Shown piece after piece: positions 5,848-8,996 of a stretch of 8,996 nt of DNA. The notes below the pieces were generated by a model. That model saw nothing but the letters and a program-made list of their open reading frames with translations. It did no database searches and was not told where the DNA came from. A program made the translations under genes and the position numbers. The DNA comes from Anaerolineae bacterium (lineage in GTDB: Bacteria > Chloroflexota > Anaerolineae > Anaerolineales > Villigracilaceae). The stretch covers positions 1 through 8,996 of the forward strand of contig PMLN01000291.1 in NCBI GenBank assembly GCA_003158885.1, given 5' to 3'. The first letter of the stretch is position 1. The number at the start of each line of letters is the position of its first letter.

Positions 5848-6747
5848 ATGGAACCTTCGTCTATCGAACGTAACGTGCGCGCCGGCCTGCCCCTGATCCG
5901 TTTCATGCAAACGGCCGTTCCGCTTCCACTATCAGGCTGGCTACTTAAACAAGGCATGGCACGCCTGCATCTGGATGCGAATGTGACTCGCCAAGCCGTA
6001 TCCGCTGACGGCGTGTCCTGTGAATGGCTCATTCCCCAAAACAGCCCCAAAGACCGGGTGCTTCTCTATTTTCATGGCGGTGGTTTTGTATACGGAATGA
6101 CACCCCAGCATATTCAAATGCTGGCTTATTTGGCTCAAAAGATGTGCGTGCGCGTGCTGATGGTGGATTATCGCCTCGCGCCGAAATATCCCTTCCCTGC
6201 CGCCCTGGATGACTGTGTAACGGCCTACCGCTGGCTGTTAAAACAGGGCTTTTCCGCATCGAATATTGTAGTGGCGGGTGATTCGGCGGGCGGCAACTTG
6301 ACGATCACTTCCTTGATGAGACTGCGCGACAGCGGCGACCCGCTGCCTGCCGCGGCGGCCTGCCTCTCACCCGTGACAGACTTCGCCGCGCAGAGTGATC
6401 CGCAACATGGATTCAAGGATCCCCTGCTGCCTCCCAAAGCCATAAAATTCTACAACGCAGCGTATGTTGGGCGGAACGACGCTCACGACCCCCTGATTTC
6501 GCCGGTGTTCGGCGATTGGCGCGGTCTGCCCCCACTATTGATCCACGCCGGAGAAGACGAGGTCCTGCGCCAGGACGCGGTTCGCAGCGAAGCCCTGGCC
6601 AAAACTGCCGGCGTGGATGTGCGCCTGGAGATCTACCCGCGCATGTGGCACGTCTGGCAGATTTTCCTGACGCTGCCCCAATCCACTCAATCGCTGGACG
6701 ATATTGCCCGATTTCTCAAATCGCACCTGCAGCCCGTCGCACAATAA
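5848..6747 (+). CDS. Alpha/beta hydrolase, hormone-sensitive-lipase family (esterase)
   Basis: The protein is 299 residues, typical for the bacterial HSL family (Abhydrolase_3). It shows the oxyanion-hole motif HGGGF (76-80), VDYRLAPKYPFPAALDD (106-122) and the nucleophile elbow GDSAGGN (144-150), with catalytic Ser146. The acid lies within HAGEDEVL (233-240), where Asp237 or Glu238 is the candidate, and the catalytic His268 is in MWHVW. No signal peptide is evident, so it is probably cytoplasmic. It likely hydrolyses short-chain esters; the natural substrate cannot be read from sequence. The chosen ATG at 5848 has AAAGGA 6 bases upstream. A GTG at 5818 would add 10 residues encoded by the heptamer repeat and is unlikely. 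It stands alone, divergent from the yqeY block and followed by non-coding scraps. Confidence 0.92.
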   Translation: MEPSSIERNVRAGLPLIRFMQTAVPLPLSGWLLKQGMARLHLDANVTRQAVSADGVSCEWLIPQNSPKDRVLLYFHGGGFVYGMTPQHIQMLAYLAQKMCVRVLMVDYRLAPKYPFPAALDDCVTAYRWLLKQGFSASNIVVAGDSAGGNLTITSLMRLRDSGDPLPAAAACLSPVTDFAAQSDPQHGFKDPLLPPKAIKFYNAAYVGRNDAHDPLISPVFGDWRGLPPLLIHAGEDEVLRQDAVRSEALAKTAGVDVRLEIYPRMWHVWQIFLTLPQSTQSLDDIARFLKSHLQPVAQ

Positions 6748-6891
6748 TCCATTCCTCGCTCGGCAAGGGTCTCTTGACCTCGCCGGGAAATGACATGATT
6801 TTCTCAAGATCAGAGGACGAACCGCCAAGCTCGCGACCATCAAAGAACAAAGGGCAGGCGATCGCGAAGAAAAAACAAGAACCTTAGAACC

Positions 6892-6920
6892 TTAGCGAAC
6901 TTTGCGTGCTTCGCGTTAAA
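6892..6920. repeat. Intergenic repeat (ttagcgaactttgcgtgcttcgcg type), copy 2
   Basis: This segment aligns with 4645-4674, with a few base changes and small gaps, in the same orientation. It follows an A-rich stretch (cgcgaagaaaaaacaag), as does the first copy. The remainder of 6748-6919 shows no gene; the frames that cross it are extensions of shadow frames from the hydrolase. Confidence 0.5.
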
Positions 6921-7006
6921 AAACGCCAAAGCATAGATTTACCATGGACTTTGAGAAGGCCATACGGGAAATGACCGAAAGGCCTGCCCATGCGCAACAT
7001 CAGTGA
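6920..7006 (+). pseudogene. Possible scrap of an amidohydrolase C-terminal region
   Basis: The frame is open from 6920 and ends with TGA at 7004-7006. From the ATG at 6944 it reads MDFEKAIREMTERPAHAQHQ. The part FEKAIREMTERPA resembles the EEAIRKMTSLPA helix near the C-terminus of D-aminoacylase and dihydroorotase-type amidohydrolases. No metal-binding or other motif is present, and the last residues come from a sequence repeated elsewhere in the window. It cannot be functional alone. The assignment rests on about 13 residues and is weak. Confidence 0.3.
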
Positions 7007-7018
7007 ATAAACAAGGCC

Positions 7019-7159
7019 CTAGCGTGCTGCCGCAACCCCCGCCAGCACATCCTGGGGGATCAGCGAGAAATGGTCAAACCATACGCCGGTGGCATCATAG
7101 ACGGCAGCAGTAACGGCAGGAGCAAGACACATATTCATCACTTCGCCTACCGGACCTGG
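7019..7159 (-). pseudogene. C-terminal fragment of a xanthine dehydrogenase-family molybdopterin subunit
   Basis: On the minus strand about 46 codons end in TAG at 7019-7021. They include GPVGEVMNM, CLAPAVTAAVYDATGVWF and PQDVLAGVAAAR. The order VGE, then P-A-x-x-A-A-V-x-D-A-x-G-V, then a short proline-containing tail is the usual C-terminus of the large molybdopterin-binding subunit of xanthine dehydrogenase, aldehyde oxidase and CO dehydrogenase. The VGE glutamate corresponds to the family's catalytic Glu region. The rest of a roughly 750-residue protein is missing. At about 7155-7163 the sequence changes to an RHS-type reading frame on the opposite strand, a clear breakpoint. It is a dead remnant. 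Confidence 0.6.
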
Positions 7160-7313
7160 CTTGAGCTATACCTATGATGAGTTGGATCATCTAAAAATAG
7201 CTAAGCGCGGCAGCGTAGGCTCCACAGATATCACCACCACACTCAACTATGATAATGGAGGGCGCAAAGGAGAAGTCTTACTTGCCGGTGAGAAGAATCA
7301 AACCGGGGATTGA
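7158..7313 (+). pseudogene. RHS/YD-repeat protein fragment
   Basis: The plus-strand frame from about 7158 to the TGA at 7311-7313 begins GLSYTYDELDHLKIAKRG and continues with a second YD unit, TLNYDNGGRK. This is the RHS/YD repeat pattern, YxYDxxxRL followed by YxYDxxG about 25 residues later. RHS proteins are large secreted or polymorphic-toxin shells of over 1,000 residues. Only one and a half repeats remain, with no start codon, signal or toxin domain. After GGRK the frame probably leaves RHS sequence. It abuts the xanthine dehydrogenase fragment head on and is best read as recombination debris. Confidence 0.6.
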
Positions 7314-7374
7314 ACAATGCAGAGCCTGCGCGCCAACGGATTCATGCCTTGCCGCCGCGCCGGCTTCAAGTTCC

Positions 7375-7497
7375 GGATTTTTCCTAAATAACGATAAAGT
7401 TAAAGATAGCAATATATTACTTACAGGCCACAATCCGAATAATCCTGATACCTTTTATCGTTTGATAGGACCAATATTCACTGCTCTCAAACATTAG
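7375..7497 (+). pseudogene. AT-rich coding tail of unknown origin
   Basis: An open frame ending in TAG at 7495-7497 contains the stretch GFFLNNDKVKDSNILLTG and then HNPNNPDTFYRLIGPIF and TALKH. Amino-acid use looks protein-like, and base composition is far more AT-rich than the neighbouring genes. A nominal ATG at 7249 would run through RHS-derived bases in another frame, so the true 5' part is missing. I do not recognise the family. Confidence 0.35.
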
Positions 7498-7500
7498 CTA

Positions 7501-7793
7501 TCCCAATCAGATCAAAAGTGCAATTTCTCACTATCCAAAACAGGGGAAAAGTGTAATAATTAAATAATGAAATCATCGAGCTTGGCTGTGCAACTTGAGA
7601 CCCCAAGTTGAGGAGAGTGCTGATGCAGGGAAACGATCCAAGGCCCATCTACCGAGTATTCCGTATCCACAAAGTACTGCGAAAATATCTGAACCAGAAC
7701 CACCGATTTTGCCCTGCTTTTAGCGCAATTCAGTGTAGATATTTATGCAATGAGCAGTAAAGTCAATTAAATAATGAATGAGGAGAATATTCC
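7501..7793 (+). other. AT-rich non-coding leader upstream of the FG-GAP gene
   Basis: No coding frame is convincing here. The region contains a 14-base exact direct repeat (aattaaataatgaa at 7558-7571 and 7765-7778). It also holds a hairpin with a 7-bp perfect stem, caacttg (7591-7597) and caagttg (7604-7610), around a 6-base loop. The second direct-repeat copy leads straight into the ribosome binding site of the FG-GAP gene. No consensus promoter with proper spacing was found. The hairpin could be part of a 5' leader, but it fits no riboswitch class that I can recognise. Confidence 0.45.
7781..7785 (+). promoter_or_regulatory. Ribosome binding site AGGAG for the FG-GAP gene
   Basis: AGGAG lies 8 bases before the ATG at 7794, within gaggaga. 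It is the best Shine-Dalgarno sequence in the window and fixes the start of a gene whose signal peptide begins at that ATG. Confidence 0.8.
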
Positions 7794-8996
7794 ATGAACT
7801 CAAAGAGCAATCTCGTACGGTTCCTGCTGTTAGTTGCCTTGATCGTTGTGCAAGGCGTAACACCCGCGATGGCCTTATCGCAAAGCCCGACTACTTCCTC
7901 TTCCATGCCCGCTGGACTTTATCAAGCTGTGTTGAGTTCAACCGCAGACAGCGCGCAAAGCAATTCTTCTTTAAAATCTTCCGATGGAACCTATCACTTC
8001 AACACGGATGGACTGAACGCCGCGCTCAATTCCAGCGGTCTGGCGCTTTCCGCACCACAGGGAGATGATTGGAATTGGAACCTTCAGGTCACTGGCTTCG
8101 GTCGCGGGGTAAGTCCTCAAGCGGTCCTGGCGCCGATGAGCAGTGAAATTAAGAATGGCATCGCCACCCAGCATTACTCCGGCTTCAGCCAGTGGATGCG
8201 CACGACCGGCATCGGCCTGGAGCAAGGCTTCACGGTGGATCAAAGCCCGCAGGGCAATGGCCTGCTGGTGTTACGCATGGGACTGAACACGAACCTGAAC
8301 GGCAGTCTCTCGAAGGACAGCCGCAGTCTGAGCTTCGACACCGGCAATGGCAGGACTTTGTATTACAGCAACCTGCGTGTCTTCGATGCGAACAATAAGG
8401 AGTTGGATGCCAGACTGGTCTACACTCCCAAGCAGATCATCATCCAGGTGGATGACACTCATGCAGAGTACCCCATCACGATTGATCCGTTAATCTATCT
8501 GGAGGCCCAAGTAATTGCCTCGGACGCAGCCGCGAGCGATTTCTTCGGCTCTGCTGTGGCCGTCAGCGGCGATACGGCAGTCATCGGCGCATGGAATAAG
8601 ACCATTGGCTCCAACAATAACGAGGGTGCGGCGTATGTCTTCACGCGCAGCGGCATCACCTGGAGCCAGCAGCAGAAGCTGACCGCCTCCGATGGGGTGG
8701 CGGGTGATGAGTTTGGCATCTCAGTAGCCATCAGCGGCGATACGGCAGTCATCGGAGCAAATGGTAAGGCAAGCGATCAAGGTGCAGCGTATATCTTCAC
8801 ACGCAGCGGAACCACCTGGAGCCAGCAACAGAAGCTGACTGCCTCGGATGGGACGGCCAATGATGCCTTCGGCTATTCGGTGGCCATCAGCGGTGGCACG
8901 GCAGTCATCGGCGCCCATGGCAAGGCCTCTTATCAAGGTGCGGCGTATGTCTTCACACGCAGCGGCACGACCTGGAGCCAGCAGCAGAAGTTGACT
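7794..8996 (+). CDS. Secreted FG-GAP repeat beta-propeller protein (3'-incomplete)
   Basis: The frame is open for 401 codons to the window end, so the C-terminus is outside. Residues 1-27 form a signal peptide: basic start, hydrophobic core LVRFLLLVALIVVQG, and an AMA cleavage site after residue 27. Residues 28-235 form an N-terminal beta-rich domain ending in EYPITIDPLI, a phrase typically found just before FG-GAP propellers. From residue 239 three FG-GAP_2-type repeats follow, of 56, 52 and 52 residues, and a fourth begins. Each has an FG pair, a SVAISGDTAVIGA-like strand and GAAYVFTRSGTTWSQQQ. Seven such blades normally close a propeller. The protein should be exported, perhaps surface-bound, and may act in adhesion or ligand binding; the ligand is unknown. 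It is preceded by its own ribosome binding site and no intact neighbour. Confidence 0.9.
   Translation, partial: MNSKSNLVRFLLLVALIVVQGVTPAMALSQSPTTSSSMPAGLYQAVLSSTADSAQSNSSLKSSDGTYHFNTDGLNAALNSSGLALSAPQGDDWNWNLQVTGFGRGVSPQAVLAPMSSEIKNGIATQHYSGFSQWMRTTGIGLEQGFTVDQSPQGNGLLVLRMGLNTNLNGSLSKDSRSLSFDTGNGRTLYYSNLRVFDANNKELDARLVYTPKQIIIQVDDTHAEYPITIDPLIYLEAQVIASDAAASDFFGSAVAVSGDTAVIGAWNKTIGSNNNEGAAYVFTRSGITWSQQQKLTASDGVAGDEFGISVAISGDTAVIGANGKASDQGAAYIFTRSGTTWSQQQKLTASDGTANDAFGYSVAISGGTAVIGAHGKASYQGAAYVFTRSGTTWSQQQKLT
8508..8996 (+). repeat. In-gene tandem repeat, 156-bp FG-GAP units
   Basis: Unit 1 is 168 bases (8508-8675), units 2 and 3 are 156 bases each (8676-8831 and 8832-8987), and a fourth begins at 8988. 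Units 2 and 3 are nearly identical in protein over their second half, and many of their base differences are synonymous. Unit 1 carries a 4-residue insertion (around KTIGSNNN). The pattern suggests repeat duplication followed by selection on the protein. Confidence 0.8.

Noticed and set aside
6516..6887. 123-codon plus-strand frame over the hydrolase 3' end
   Set aside because: It is an out-of-frame shadow of the hydrolase, rich in Arg and Pro, that continues into non-coding sequence.
7280..7315. CRISPR-repeat-like string ending in ccggggattgaac
   Set aside because: There is a single copy, with no second repeat or spacer spacing, and it lies inside a gene fragment.
7249..7380. 5' part of the 82-codon frame ending at 7497
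   Set aside because: It runs in a different frame across RHS-derived sequence, so only the AT-rich tail from about 7375 looks coding.
7572..7764. Possible riboswitch in the FG-GAP leader
   Set aside because: Only one simple hairpin is clear. The conserved cores of the c-di-GMP, cobalamin and fluoride classes I compared by eye are not present.
7778..8068. 96-codon plus-strand frame over the start of the FG-GAP gene
   Set aside because: It is out of frame with the gene that has the ribosome binding site, the signal peptide and the repeats; it is a shadow.
8495..8936. Minus-strand frames opposite the FG-GAP repeats
   Set aside because: They are antisense shadows produced by the periodic repeat and have no start signals.

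Overview
The window looks like a chromosomal segment of a member of the Chloroflexota, probably class Anaerolineae. This is an inference from three things: the gene content and protein style, the intergenic DNA made of short degenerate tandem repeats, and the secreted FG-GAP repeat protein. No rRNA or other marker gene is present, so the placement is tentative.

Layout. (1) Bases 1-130 hold nothing recognisable. An octamer tandem array (131-170) abuts a P-loop kinase-like gene that has lost its N-terminal third (171-536, +). (2) Bases 540-5129 are a minus-strand housekeeping block, transcribed right to left: a YqeY/GatB-like protein, a 7TM-HD phosphodiesterase of the PgpH type, the endoribonuclease YbeY, a small diacylglycerol/undecaprenol kinase and an endonuclease IV-like TIM-barrel protein. 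pgpH and ybeY overlap by 4 bases. The pgpH-ybeY-dgkA order is a known conserved cluster, linking c-di-AMP turnover, rRNA maturation and envelope lipid recycling. (3) Bases 5130-5847 are an intergenic region packed with repeats: three degenerate tandem arrays, a palindromic CCCCTC-type element, a perfect 13-bp inverted repeat and a 4 x 7-bp tandem array. The last of these forms a plausible promoter directly in front of the next gene. (4) Bases 5848-6747 (+) encode an alpha/beta hydrolase of the hormone-sensitive-lipase family. (5) Bases 6748-7793 contain no intact gene. This stretch is a mosaic of gene scraps: a possible amidohydrolase tail, the C-terminus of a xanthine dehydrogenase-type molybdopterin subunit (minus strand), one or two RHS/YD repeats, and an AT-rich coding tail of unknown origin. 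An AT-rich leader with a 14-bp direct repeat and a hairpin follows. (6) From 7794 to the window end (+) runs an open, secreted FG-GAP beta-propeller protein with a clear signal peptide and near-identical 52-residue repeats.

The left half is therefore ordinary core genome. The right half looks like a recombination-prone accessory stretch. I see no defence system, CRISPR array, tRNA, rRNA or intact transposase. The most noteworthy signals are the recurring 7- and 8-bp periodic arrays in nearly every intergenic gap, some touching gene starts or a gene breakpoint, and the scrap-gene mosaic at 6920-7497.
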